Virus record (IMG/VR): IMGVR_UViG_3300029989_000080 | Location: 1-38,718 of that record | Reading direction: 5' to 3' (one strand) | From: a virus | DNA: 38,718 nt | Made by a program: the position numbers and the translations under genes | The notes under the pieces: generated by a model | What the model was told of the DNA's origin: nothing | Databases searched by the model: none | Seen by the model: the letters and a program-made list of their open reading frames with translations, nothing else | Part shown: positions 6,534 through 14,629 of the stretch, piece after piece | Layout: each line of letters opens with the position of its first letter | Numbering within the stretch: position 1 is the stretch's first letter

Positions 6534-8087
6534 ATGTCGGAACGAGCGGCGAACGGCGGCGGGAAAGTGACCGAGATTCTCCCGTCCTTCATACAACGCG
6601 CGATCCAGGGGGTCCGCTATGCAGTCGAGGGCGTGACCCCTTCGACGTTCTTCGGTCCCCTTCAACCTCTCGCACCCCAGGCCCAGGAAACCGCCGGCCG
6701 TCAATTCGATTATCCCGTCGGCGTCAATATCCACATTCAACCGAGATCGACCGAGGGCGTCAGCTTCGCGCAGCTCCGGGCGCTCGCGGACAATTACGAC
6801 TTGCTCCGGATCATCATCGAAACCCGGAAAGACCTCCTTTGCTCGATTAAGTGGAAATTCCAGGCGACCGACCCGAAGGCGGCGAAGACGGACGACCCCA
6901 GGATCAAGAAGCTCGAAGCCTTCTTTAAGAGCCCGGACCGCGAGCACGACTTTCAGACGTGGTATCGAATGATTCTTGAGGATCTCTTCGTCGTCGACGC
7001 TCCGGCTCTCTACGCTCGAAAAACCCTCGGCGGGATCACTTCGGCACCGGCGCCCTATTCCCTCGAAGTCGTCGACGGGACCACGATCACCCGCAAGATC
7101 GGCGCCGACGGCCGGACCCCCTTCCCGCCCGACGTCGCATATCAGCAGATCTTGAAGGGAATCCCCGCGGCCGACTTCACCCGGGACGAGCTCCTTTATT
7201 GCCCCCGGAATGTCCGCTCTCACAAGCTTTACGGTTATTCGCCCGTTGAGCAAATAATCATGACGGTCAATATTGCGCTTCGCCGGCAAATGCACCAGCT
7301 CGAATTTTACACCGAGGGCAACGTCCCCGACTTGCTCATGAAGACGCCGGACACTTGGAACCCGGACCAGATCAGCAAGTTTCAATTGTTCTTCGACGCA
7401 CTCACCGACACTGGGACCAGGCGCAAGGCGCGATTTATCCCGGGCGGGATTGATCCCTATGACACGAAGCAAAAGGAATTAAAGGACGCTTTCGACGAGT
7501 GGCTCGCGCGGATCACTTGCTTTTGCTTCTCGATCTCGGCGCAACCTTTCATCAAAGAGAACAATCGCTCGACCGCGGAAACGGCCGCGGAAGCGGCGAA
7601 AAAGGAAGGGCTCGAACCTATCCTTAACTGGACGAGGTCGCTCTTCAATCGGATCATTTGGACGTTTTTCGGGTGGGATGATATAGAAGCGGCGTGGGAT
7701 GTCGGGAAAGAGCTCGACCCGGACATTCAAAGCCAGATCGAGGACCGCGACATAAAGAACGGGAGCCGGACGGTCAACGAGGTCCGCAAGGATCGCGGAC
7801 AAGAGCCGGTTAAATTCGGAGACGTCCCGATCATCTACGGCGCGACGCCGATCCGCCTCGAAGACGCCGCGGCCGAGCCGATCGAACCCGAAGAGCCGAC
7901 CCCGCCCGTCGTCGTCCCTGGCGCCCATGCAGTACCAGGCGAGGCGAAGCCGGCGATCCCCGCGGCGAAGGTTGAGCCCGGGAAAGAGAAGGACCTCGAA
8001 GCGCGCCTCGCGGATCTCGCGGACCAGGTCGAGCGGCTCAAAAAAAAAAGCTTAAACCGATCAACCGAAACCGCCCGGCTGTATTAA
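6534..8087 (+). CDS. portal protein
   Basis: 517-residue portal, the dodecameric ring through which DNA enters and leaves the capsid. Family signs include the N-terminal 'FAQLRALADNYDLLRIIIETRKD', 'VDGTTITRKIGADGRTP', 'LLYCPRNVRSHKLYGYSPVEQII' and the stem/clip part 'FSISAQPFIKENNRSTAE'. The start ATG follows TAGGGGGA. The last part (about 450-505) is a Pro-rich linker and a short coiled coil ending in 'VERLKKK'. The gene then crosses a run of ten A residues and ends 12 codons later. That run permits a -1 shift into the MuF frame, giving a portal-MuF fusion of about 808 residues. Confidence 0.92.
   Translation: MSERAANGGGKVTEILPSFIQRAIQGVRYAVEGVTPSTFFGPLQPLAPQAQETAGRQFDYPVGVNIHIQPRSTEGVSFAQLRALADNYDLLRIIIETRKDLLCSIKWKFQATDPKAAKTDDPRIKKLEAFFKSPDREHDFQTWYRMILEDLFVVDAPALYARKTLGGITSAPAPYSLEVVDGTTITRKIGADGRTPFPPDVAYQQILKGIPAADFTRDELLYCPRNVRSHKLYGYSPVEQIIMTVNIALRRQMHQLEFYTEGNVPDLLMKTPDTWNPDQISKFQLFFDALTDTGTRRKARFIPGGIDPYDTKQKELKDAFDEWLARITCFCFSISAQPFIKENNRSTAETAAEAAKKEGLEPILNWTRSLFNRIIWTFFGWDDIEAAWDVGKELDPDIQSQIEDRDIKNGSRTVNEVRKDRGQEPVKFGDVPIIYGATPIRLEDAAAEPIEPEEPTPPVVVPGAHAVPGEAKPAIPAAKVEPGKEKDLEARLADLADQVERLKKKSLNRSTETARLY
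8040..8050 (+). other. A10 slippage site, portal/MuF
   Basis: Ten A residues (8040-8049) followed by G; the zero frame reads CTC AAA AAA AAA AGC. A -1 slip here enters the MuF frame (AAG CTT AAA CCG), which is open from before the A run to 8959. Either ribosomal slippage on AAA AAA or transcriptional slippage on the A tract would work. An eleventh A in the real DNA would give a plain in-frame fusion. Confidence 0.65.
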
Positions 8088-8959
8088 AGGCCCGGGGCAA
8101 GGCCGGCAAGATTTTAAAGTCGTTCTTTCAGAAGGCCGCGAAGGACATCGCCGAGCAGATCGGCAAGCTTTGCCATTTGCCGGACACCGACGAAGTCGCC
8201 AGGCTCACCGACGAAGAGAAGGCCGAGAAGCTCGCCGAGCTCCGGGCGAAAATCGCCGACATCGAAAGCGGGGAGCTCGATCGGATCGTCGCCGAGGTCG
8301 ACCTCTCCGGGTGGTCCGTTTTGATCGAGCCAATGGAAGGCCTACTCGACAAGGTCGCCAAAAACGGGAGCGCCGCGGCCCTCTTGCAAATCGGGGTCGA
8401 GGATCAAGAACATTTGACGGATCTCCTCAACGAGCGCGCCCTCTCCTTCGCGCAGGACCGCGCGGCCGAGCTCGTCGGAATGAGGAACGCCGGCACGAAG
8501 GAAAACCCGGAATGGATCGAAAACCCCTCGGCAAATTGGGCGATCACCGACTCGACGCGGGACATGATCCGCTCGGACGTCTCGACCGCGATCAACGAAG
8601 GATGGAGCGCGCAACACCTGGCGAACGAGCTCGGCGAGAACAACCCGGCCTTTTCAGACTACCGGGCGGAAATGATCGCGAGGACCGAGATCCGGAAGGC
8701 CGACGTCGAGGGCAACATGACGGCCTACAAAGCGAGCGGGATCGTCCGGGGGAAAGAGTGGATTTGTGGAAGTGAACACGACGACGACGACGAATGCACC
8801 GGCAACCAGGACCAAGGACAAATTGGCCTCGATGAAAGCTTCGAGAGCGGCGACGACGCGGCTCCGGCTCACCCTAACTGCATTTGCGATGTTTTGCCGG
8901 TTTTACTTGACGAGCTGCAGGGCGACGAATCTTCGGGGGGAGATCCGGAAGCCGATTAA
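8048..8959 (+). CDS. MuF/SPP1 gp7-like head morphogenesis domain
   Basis: Minor head protein of the Mu F / SPP1 gp7 type, which binds the portal and is packaged in the capsid. The C-terminal half shows the signature 'RAEMIARTEIRKADVEG', then 'DDECTGNQDQGQIGLDE' and the closing 'PAHPNCIC' Cys/His motif. The frame is open back through the portal A10 run. Between the run and residue 'MEGLL' (8333) I find no ATG or GTG in this frame; the only alternative is a TTG at 8177 with no ribosome binding site. It is therefore most likely made as a frameshifted portal extension. A TTG-started 260-residue product remains possible. Confidence 0.85.
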   Translation, partial: KLKPINRNRPAVLKARGKAGKILKSFFQKAAKDIAEQIGKLCHLPDTDEVARLTDEEKAEKLAELRAKIADIESGELDRIVAEVDLSGWSVLIEPMEGLLDKVAKNGSAAALLQIGVEDQEHLTDLLNERALSFAQDRAAELVGMRNAGTKENPEWIENPSANWAITDSTRDMIRSDVSTAINEGWSAQHLANELGENNPAFSDYRAEMIARTEIRKADVEGNMTAYKASGIVRGKEWICGSEHDDDDECTGNQDQGQIGLDESFESGDDAAPAHPNCICDVLPVLLDELQGDESSGGDPEAD

Positions 8960-8977
8960 ATAACCATTGGGGGAACT

Positions 8978-9349
8978 ATGAAAGGGAAAGTCGGAAGGAA
9001 CAAACGCCGGACTGCGGCAATGCTGCAGAGCCGGGGCGAAGTCGCAAAAAAGAAGATCGCAACCGAGAAGGCTTTCGGCGAAGCGGTCAAGGATAACATG
9101 GCCGATCGGGTGATCGAGAATTTCGTCGGCGAGCTTTCAAACCTCGACTTCGATTCGAGGTTCGTTTTTTGCCTGGCGCTCTTGAGAGGGAACGACGAGG
9201 ACCCGGCCCAGGTGGTCGAGAACCTGGCGGAGAAGAGTCCGGCCGCCTGCCTCATGCGAAGCGCCCGGGCCGCGTCCTGCAGGTCCTTCCGTTCCTTGCT
9301 GGTATCGGTCGCCTCGTGGATCTTCTACCTGGCGCAGACCACGAAGTAA
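8978..9349 (+). CDS. hypothetical head-region protein (123 aa)
   Basis: I do not recognise this protein. It starts with a basic stretch ('MKGKVGRNKRRTAAM') after a strong TTGGGGGAA site. A helical region follows ('SRGEVAKKKIATEKAFGEAV', 'MADRVIENFVGELSNL'), and it ends in a Ser/Ala/Cys-rich, mildly hydrophobic tail. Its position between the MuF protein and the protease suggests a head role, but nothing in the sequence proves it. Confidence 0.65.
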   Translation: MKGKVGRNKRRTAAMLQSRGEVAKKKIATEKAFGEAVKDNMADRVIENFVGELSNLDFDSRFVFCLALLRGNDEDPAQVVENLAEKSPAACLMRSARAASCRSFRSLLVSVASWIFYLAQTTK

Positions 9350-9364
9350 AGGGAGGGCGGGAAC

Positions 9365-10711
9365 ATGGCACAAAGGGCGGACAAGATCCGGGGCGACGCG
9401 AAGCTCTTCGTCGACTTCACCAGGACCGACGACGAGGCGCGCATGGTCTATGGATACGCGACGACCGAATCGCTCGACTCTTACGAGACGGTGATCGACC
9501 TCGGGAGCGTCGAGAAATGCCTTCCCGATTATCTCAAGTGGCGCAACGTCCGCGAAATGCACCAACCGAGCGCCGTCGGGACCGCGGACGAGATCACCCT
9601 CGACGAAAAAGGGCTTTATGTCGGGGTCCACGTCGAAGACGACCAGGCATGGAGAAAGGTCAAGTCGGGCGTTTACAAGGGCTTTTCGATTGGCGGAAAG
9701 CGCGATTATCAAGTCGGGAATCGGATCTTTATCAAGAGGATCAACGAGATCACCCTCGGCGATCGCCCGAGCAACGAGGATTGCACGTTCGACACGTTTC
9801 GCATTTTCCAGACAGAGGAGGCAGAAGACATGAGGATCTTAACAGCAGAGGCGAAGGCGGCGATCGAAGCAACGATCACGCGGCTCGCCGTGGAACGTCC
9901 CCAGGACGACGACATTCGCAGGTATGCCGGCGAAGAGGTCTATGATGCGAGCCGGGCAATGTACGCTCTCAGCTCCGTTACCGACCTTTTCATGTCGGAA
10001 GCCGGCGAGGTCGAGCCGAACGCCGACCAGGTCGCGGCGCTCTTAACCGTGATCCAGAATCTCAAGGTCTTTATCGCGTCCGAGATCATGGAGAACAACC
10101 TCGTCACCTACCAGGCGACCCCCGTCGAGGTCCCGGGCGAAGTCATGACCGACATCGAGCTCACGGCCGCCCCTGGCGACGTCGAGCGGATCGGCGCGGC
10201 TCTCTCGAAAAAGAACGTCGAGCGGGTCCAGGCGATGCACGATCACGCGGCGGACATGGGGGCTTGCTGTAAGGGTGCCGGCAAAACGGCCGGCAAGACG
10301 ACCAGGATCGCCGCAGGGGGCGACAAGGTCCTCATTGTAGGCAATGACCAGGACGAGAACGTCGTCCGGATCTCGGGGCTCCTTGGCGCCGCCGGGATGG
10401 TTTTCGAGATCACGACCGACGACGTCGAGCGGATCGCAGGACTCGGCGCCGATTCGATCTTTCGGGTCGACGGCCTCGACATGGAGATCCCCGGGATCGA
10501 AGGCGCAAAAACCGTGATCAAGACCCTCGTCGAGCGGCTCGTCCCCCTCGAAGCGGCTCCGGCTCCCGCGAAGGGCGTCGTCAAGGTCGTCGGGAAAGAG
10601 CAGGACGTCGACAGGATCGACGCCGGCAAAGAGGAGAAGGTCGAAGCGGCGACGGACCCGAAAGACGCGATCCTCAGGATTCACCAGGGCGGCGGCATCG
10701 TCAGGATATAA
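9365..10711 (+). CDS. XkdF-like prohead protease with scaffold region
   Basis: 448 residues. The first about 165 match the XkdF-type serine protease of phage prohead maturation: 'MVYGYATTESLDSYETVID', His66 in 'REMHQPSAVG' and Ser108 in 'YKGFSIGGK', followed by 'INEITLGDRPSNEDC'. The rest is an extended acidic helical region with 'NVERVQAMHDHAADMGACC', a motif I associate with XkdF proteins, and an 'IVGNDQDENVVRI...DDVERIAGLG' segment that may act as scaffold. This is longer than a bare protease, which fits a protease-scaffold fusion. Start after GGGAGGGCGGG. Confidence 0.82.
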   Translation: MAQRADKIRGDAKLFVDFTRTDDEARMVYGYATTESLDSYETVIDLGSVEKCLPDYLKWRNVREMHQPSAVGTADEITLDEKGLYVGVHVEDDQAWRKVKSGVYKGFSIGGKRDYQVGNRIFIKRINEITLGDRPSNEDCTFDTFRIFQTEEAEDMRILTAEAKAAIEATITRLAVERPQDDDIRRYAGEEVYDASRAMYALSSVTDLFMSEAGEVEPNADQVAALLTVIQNLKVFIASEIMENNLVTYQATPVEVPGEVMTDIELTAAPGDVERIGAALSKKNVERVQAMHDHAADMGACCKGAGKTAGKTTRIAAGGDKVLIVGNDQDENVVRISGLLGAAGMVFEITTDDVERIAGLGADSIFRVDGLDMEIPGIEGAKTVIKTLVERLVPLEAAPAPAKGVVKVVGKEQDVDRIDAGKEEKVEAATDPKDAILRIHQGGGIVRI

Positions 10712-10756
10712 GGCAACTTCATTTTAAGCAGTTCAACCACAACGGGAGGAAAAACC

Positions 10757-12277
10757 ATGTCTCAGAATCTCCGCCAGGTCACCGAGGACACGATCGCTCG
10801 GATCGTCTCCGCTCAGAGAGCCCCGATGTCCGACGACGTCCTTCGCGCCGCCGGTATCCTTAACCCGAGCTCGGCAACCGCCGGCCTCGTCAATTACGAC
10901 CTTGAGCCGGCCGCAAAGCTCATGTATCCGGTATTGACCCCGCTCCGGAACAAGATCCCCCGCGTCTCCGGCAAGGGCGGAATCCAGGCAAACTGGAAAG
11001 CGATCACCGGGATCAACGTCGCCAATATGCGCGGCGTAGTTTCCGCCGGCAACCGCGGCGGGGCGATCTCTCACTCGATGCAGGAATTCCTTGCAGCTTA
11101 CCGCGGGATCGGCCTTGAGAACTTCGTCGTCTTCGAGGCGGAGCTCGCCGCGGAAGGCTTCGACAACGCGAAGGCGCTCGCGGTCCAGATGCTTTTGCAG
11201 TCGACCATGATCGAGGAGGAGCGCCTCATTCTCGGCGGGAACACTTCCGTCGCGCTCGGGACGACCCCGACCCCGACCCTCGCGGACGTCGCGACCGGCG
11301 GCACCCTGGCGGCCTCGACAACTTACCGCGTCGGGTGCGTCGCTCTCACCTTCGAGGGCTTCAAATACAACACGGTCGCCGCCGGCCTCGTTCCGATCGT
11401 CAGCAAGACCAATACCGACGGATCGGTTGATACCTTCGGCGGCGGCGTCGCTCAAAAATCGGTAGTAGCGACCCAGGCGACCGCAGCCGACGGTAACGCG
11501 ACCCATTGCATTAGCGCAAGCGTCACACCCGTCAATGGCGCCGTAGCTTACGCGTGGTATCTCGGGATCACCGGCGACTCGACCACGTTCCTGCACTCGA
11601 TCACCACGATCAACTCGATCAAATTCACCGCAGTAGCGGCCGGCACTCAGGCTTACAACTTCGCCGACCTCGCGACCGACAACAGCAAGAACAGCCTGGC
11701 TTTTGACGGGCTTTACTCGCAGATCATGACGACCGGCTCGAATGCCTACGTCAAGGACCTGGCGACCGGCGTCGCGGGGACCGGCTCCCCCCTTACGGCC
11801 GACGGCGGCGGCGGAGTCACCGAAGTCAACACCGCTTTCCAGGCGTTCTGGGACAACTATCGCCTTTCCCCCGATATCATGTATGTAGCGGCCGGCGTAG
11901 CTCTCGCAATGAACGCCTTGATCATAGCAAACGGCGGCGCGCCTCTCGTCCGCTACAACATGGACGCGACCGGCGGCGGGACCCTCGAAGCGGGGATCGT
12001 GATCGGCTCGATCCTGAATAAGATCACGAACAAGAAAGTCGCGCTCGTGATCCACCCGGACGCGGTCCCGGGGACGATCCTCTTTTACTCCGACGGCGTC
12101 CCTTACCCGCTCTCCGGCGTGGGTAACATTCTGCAGATGAAAATGCGCCGCGAGTATTACCAAATTGAATGGCCGCTCAAAACTCGGAAATACGAGTATG
12201 GCGTTTACGCCGACGGCGTTCTTCAAAACTACTTCCCGCCGGCTTTCGGCTTGATCAAAAACATCAACTACAAGTAA
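10757..12277 (+). CDS. major capsid protein
   Basis: 506 residues, the expected major capsid gene directly after the protease/scaffold. Helical N-terminus ('SQNLRQVTEDTIARIVSAQ'), HK97-fold core segments ('EEERLILGGN', 'NLAFDGLYSQI'-like region, 'DIMYVAAGVALAMNALI') and a typical capsid C-terminus ('LKTRKYEYGVYADGVLQNYFP'). Residues about 165-300 look like an inserted beta-sandwich domain rich in Thr/Ala/Gly ('LAASTTYRVGCVALTFEGF', 'AYAWYLGITGDSTTF'), probably displayed on the capsid surface. Strong GGGAGGAA site upstream; a rho-independent terminator follows. Confidence 0.9.
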   Translation: MSQNLRQVTEDTIARIVSAQRAPMSDDVLRAAGILNPSSATAGLVNYDLEPAAKLMYPVLTPLRNKIPRVSGKGGIQANWKAITGINVANMRGVVSAGNRGGAISHSMQEFLAAYRGIGLENFVVFEAELAAEGFDNAKALAVQMLLQSTMIEEERLILGGNTSVALGTTPTPTLADVATGGTLAASTTYRVGCVALTFEGFKYNTVAAGLVPIVSKTNTDGSVDTFGGGVAQKSVVATQATAADGNATHCISASVTPVNGAVAYAWYLGITGDSTTFLHSITTINSIKFTAVAAGTQAYNFADLATDNSKNSLAFDGLYSQIMTTGSNAYVKDLATGVAGTGSPLTADGGGGVTEVNTAFQAFWDNYRLSPDIMYVAAGVALAMNALIIANGGAPLVRYNMDATGGGTLEAGIVIGSILNKITNKKVALVIHPDAVPGTILFYSDGVPYPLSGVGNILQMKMRREYYQIEWPLKTRKYEYGVYADGVLQNYFPPAFGLIKNINYK

Positions 12278-12300
12278 CCCTTGCCGGTTACCAGGACGCG

Positions 12301-12329
12301 GCCGGACCCTCTCAAGGGGTCCGGCTTTT
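12301..12329 (+). terminator. rho-independent terminator after capsid gene
   Basis: GCCGGACCC (12301-12309) pairs perfectly with GGGTCCGGC (12317-12325), loop of seven, followed by TTTT. It lies 24 bases after the capsid stop and would reduce transcription into the connector and tail genes relative to the capsid gene. Confidence 0.85.
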
Positions 12330-12370
12330 CCAGTGAAAGCAGCAAATCATGAAGGGACGAGGGGGAGATC

Positions 12371-12700
12371 ATGAGCGTTAGAATGAGAAAATCGGACGGG
12401 GGCGGGGCGTCATTCGGCGGCAAGGAATATCCGGCCGACGCGAAGGGGATCGTCACGGTCCCGGGCGAAGCGGTCGCAGCTTTGGAAGATCACGGTTTCG
12501 AGGTCGCGAAGGACGAGATCGAAAAGCCGGGCAAGACCGACACCGAGATCGCGCGCGAAGCAAAGATCGCCGAGCTCCTCGAAGCGGTCAAAGCGGCGAA
12601 GATCGAGCTCAAAGGCGACAAGGGAAACGCAGATAAAAAGGCCGCGCTTGACGCTGCAGTCGGCGCGCTTAACGCCTTCAAGGCGGAGCCGGTCGAGTAG
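12371..12700 (+). CDS. hypothetical head-tail region protein (109 aa)
   Basis: Small acidic protein starting after GAGGGGGAGATC. The N-terminal part ('GGKEYPADAKGIVTVPGEAVAALEDHGF') resembles the short beta-strand proteins found between capsid and connector genes in many phages. The C-terminal half is a Lys/Glu/Ala helix. No named family recognised. It lies between the capsid terminator and the DnaA-box region. Confidence 0.7.
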   Translation: MSVRMRKSDGGGASFGGKEYPADAKGIVTVPGEAVAALEDHGFEVAKDEIEKPGKTDTEIAREAKIAELLEAVKAAKIELKGDKGNADKKAALDAAVGALNAFKAEPVE

Positions 12701-12890
12701 CATCCGGAAGGGGTCAAGGCTAGTACCTTGACAAAGTTTATCCACAGGCTTACGGGGCAAATTTGGAGCTCGTTTTTTACGCGCTAAATCAATAGTTTAA
12801 ACCCCGGGGCTTGTGGATAAACTGTTGATTAGTGTGGATAACTTTTTGCGAATCCACAAAACGCTAGTTTCTACCCCGGGGAGCCCTACA
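12701..12890. other. 190-bp intergenic region with DnaA boxes
   Basis: A non-coding gap between two head genes, holding three perfect DnaA boxes, weaker copies and two CCCCGGGG palindromes (around 12803 and 12877). The frame upstream of 12891 is open (including a GTG at 12813), but that stretch is the DnaA-box sequence and the start at 12891 fits the connector family better. Confidence 0.65.
12738..12858. promoter_or_regulatory. DnaA box cluster
   Basis: Perfect DnaA boxes at 12738-12746 (TTATCCACA), 12812-12820 and 12833-12841 (both TGTGGATAA, the opposite strand). Weaker copies lie at 12823-12831 (TGTTGATTA) and 12850-12858 (GAATCCACA). The two perfect same-strand boxes are exactly 21 bp apart, about two helical turns. 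The motif is well established as the host replication initiator's site; the role here is open. Confidence 0.65.
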
Positions 12891-13451
12891 ATGGCAAGCG
12901 AAGATTTGACAGACCTCGAAACGGTAAAGAAATACTTACGCATAAACGCCGCCGATACGACAAGCGACGCGCTCCTCGCGATCCTTATTTCGGCCGCTTC
13001 GGACTTCATTCAAAACATTCTGAACCGGACTTTCGCGGCGAAGGTTTACACGCAAAGAAGCAACGGGAACGGCGTCAATGTAATGCTCGCCGGCGACTAT
13101 CCGATCCTTTCGGTCACGAGCGTTAGCGTCGACGGCCGGGCGATCCTGGCGGCGCCGAGCGATACTTCGGCCGGCTATATTTTCGACGACGACGCCGTCC
13201 ACCTTCGCGGGGACCGCTTCACAAAGGGCGTGAAAAATGTCGTCATGACATACCGGGCGGGATACGAAACGACCCCGCCAAATGTCGACGATTGCGCCGC
13301 GACCCTCGTCGCCAAAAAGTTCAAATACCTTGACCGGATCGGACACGTCTCGAAGATCCTCGCCGGTGAGACCGTCACCTTTGAGAAGTCGGATCTCACC
13401 GACGAGCTAAAAAGCGTCCTCAGAAATTACACGAAGGTCGTCCCGATATGA
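12891..13451 (+). CDS. head-tail connector protein (gp6-like)
   Basis: 186-residue connector of the phage gp6-like family that extends the portal ring. The start 'ASEDLTDLETVKKYLRI' is the classic opening of this family, followed by 'LLAILISAASDFIQNILNRTF' and the beta-rich 'DYPILSVTSVSVDG', then 'VVMTYRAGYE' and 'CAATLVAKKFKYLDRIG'. I choose ATG 12891 over an upstream GTG because the family begins here and the upstream bases are DnaA boxes. It overlaps the next gene by four bases. Confidence 0.87.
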   Translation: MASEDLTDLETVKKYLRINAADTTSDALLAILISAASDFIQNILNRTFAAKVYTQRSNGNGVNVMLAGDYPILSVTSVSVDGRAILAAPSDTSAGYIFDDDAVHLRGDRFTKGVKNVVMTYRAGYETTPPNVDDCAATLVAKKFKYLDRIGHVSKILAGETVTFEKSDLTDELKSVLRNYTKVVPI

Positions 13452-13936
13452 TTCACGGCGTCCTCATAGGGCGCGAGAACCTCACCCCCTTTTTGCGTGA
13501 CATTCCGCGAAGGGTCGAGGACGAGCTCCGGAAAGAGATCGAGGCGCTCACGATCAAATTACTCCGGAAGGTCAAGGCGGAAAAGTTAAGCGGTCAGGTC
13601 CTCAAGAACCGGACCGGAACTCTCCGCGCTTCGATCAATTACAAGATGGAAATATCGGCCCGGAGCATTTACGGGAAAGTCGGGACAAACAAGGAATACG
13701 CGGCCGCTCACGAGTATGGATTCGACGGCGTCGTCAATGTTCAAGAGCACCTCAGAATGATGACAACCGCCTTCGGGAAAAAGCTCCTCGCGCCGAAACA
13801 AGTCAGCGTCCGGGCTCACACCGTCCACATGCAATTACCCGAGAGATCCTTCCTTAGATCCTCACTTCGGGAAATGCGGCCGGAGATACAAGAGCGCTTA
13901 CAGTCGGCACTAAAAAGGATCGCCAATGCTCGCTAA
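13448..13936 (+). CDS. HK97 gp10-like tail-completion protein
   Basis: 162 residues with the HK97 gp10 pattern: helical N-terminus ('DIPRRVEDELRKEIEALTIKLL'), 'NRTGTLRASINYKM', 'GKVGTNKEYAAAHEYG' and 'PERSFLRSSLREM'. The family acts at the head-tail joint as neck or tail completion protein. Expected position between connector and tail terminator. It overlaps the following gene by 11 bases. Confidence 0.85.
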   Translation: MIHGVLIGRENLTPFLRDIPRRVEDELRKEIEALTIKLLRKVKAEKLSGQVLKNRTGTLRASINYKMEISARSIYGKVGTNKEYAAAHEYGFDGVVNVQEHLRMMTTAFGKKLLAPKQVSVRAHTVHMQLPERSFLRSSLREMRPEIQERLQSALKRIANAR

Positions 13937-14402
13937 CAGGGAAACGCTTTATGCTGCAGTCTTCGCGCTCTTCTCGGACGCCGCGGACTTCAAGACGACA
14001 GGCCGCCGGGTCAAGACTTGGGCGGACGTCGATGTCGACCGGCAACCGGCTTTATTCATGGCCCAGGCCGGCGAGCTCGCGGTCCGCGACCGGAAGGGGC
14101 TCCCGACGAAATGGGAAATTGCTGTAAAGCTTTACCTCTACTGCAGGGCGGAGAACGATCAAGACGCGATCGGCCCGGTAATTAATCCGCTCCTCGACAC
14201 GATCACGCAGCTCGTCGAAACGAAGGCCGCCCCGACGGTCGACGACCCGGGAGCTCGCCGCCCCCTTCTACCTGGCGAGACGAACGACCTCGGGATCGCC
14301 GGCGTCTCTCATTGTTGGATAAACGGGAATATCGAAACCGACGAGGGGGCTCTCGGGAGCCAGGGCGTCGCGATCATTCCGATCTCAATTCTCGCAGCAT
14401 AA
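13926..14402 (+). CDS. tail terminator / tail completion protein
   Basis: 158 residues. Position (after the gp10-like gene, before the tail tube) and pattern ('RETLYAAVFALFSDA', 'RQPALFMAQAG', 'WEIAVKLYLYCRAEN', 'VINPLLDTITQLV') fit the tail terminator family that caps the tail tube and joins it to the head. No catalytic motif is expected. Translation is probably coupled to the preceding gene through the 11-base overlap. Confidence 0.75.
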   Translation: MLANRETLYAAVFALFSDAADFKTTGRRVKTWADVDVDRQPALFMAQAGELAVRDRKGLPTKWEIAVKLYLYCRAENDQDAIGPVINPLLDTITQLVETKAAPTVDDPGARRPLLPGETNDLGIAGVSHCWINGNIETDEGALGSQGVAIIPISILAA

Positions 14403-14421
14403 CAAAAAAGGAGCGTGACCA

Positions 14422-14604
14422 ATGAACCAGGACCAGGCCGACAAAGTAATCGCAGGGATTGAGGAATGGTGGCAAGAGCGCCGGATCAATTTCGCAATGG
14501 ACACCGAAACCCACAACCGCGAAGCCGACCAGGTCGAGAAGCTCAAGGCGAAAATCGCCGTGATGGTCGTCCCCGCCGAAACCGCCGACAAGGGCAAGAA
14601 GTAA
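14422..14604 (+). CDS. hypothetical small helical protein (60 aa)
   Basis: Short charged helical protein ('ADKVIAGIEEWWQERRINFAM', 'EADQVEKLKAKIAVMVV') with a good AAAGGAGC ribosome binding site. Not recognised. It sits between tail terminator and tail tube genes, where small unknown tail proteins are common. Confidence 0.65.
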   Translation: MNQDQADKVIAGIEEWWQERRINFAMDTETHNREADQVEKLKAKIAVMVVPAETADKGKK

Positions 14605-14629
14605 AACCAAAAAAGGGAGGTAACAGATT

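Noticed and set aside
6522-7472. 316-codon open frame antisense to portal
   Set aside because: Composition and placement are those of a shadow frame; the portal is well supported on the other strand.
8177-8179. TTG as the true start of the MuF gene
   Set aside because: No ribosome binding site precedes it, and the frame is open and family-consistent further upstream to the A10 run. Kept only as an alternative.
10733-12226. 497-codon open frame antisense to the capsid gene
   Set aside because: It has no ribosome site or family resemblance, and its Arg/Asp/Val-rich composition is what the reverse strand of a CTC/GAC/GGC-rich gene gives. The sense frame is a clear capsid protein.
12728-12756. 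Sigma-70 promoter TTGACA upstream of the connector gene
   Set aside because: The -35 is perfect but at 17 bp the -10 position reads TACGGG, a poor match. The DnaA box falls in the spacer, so it is noted only within the DnaA region.
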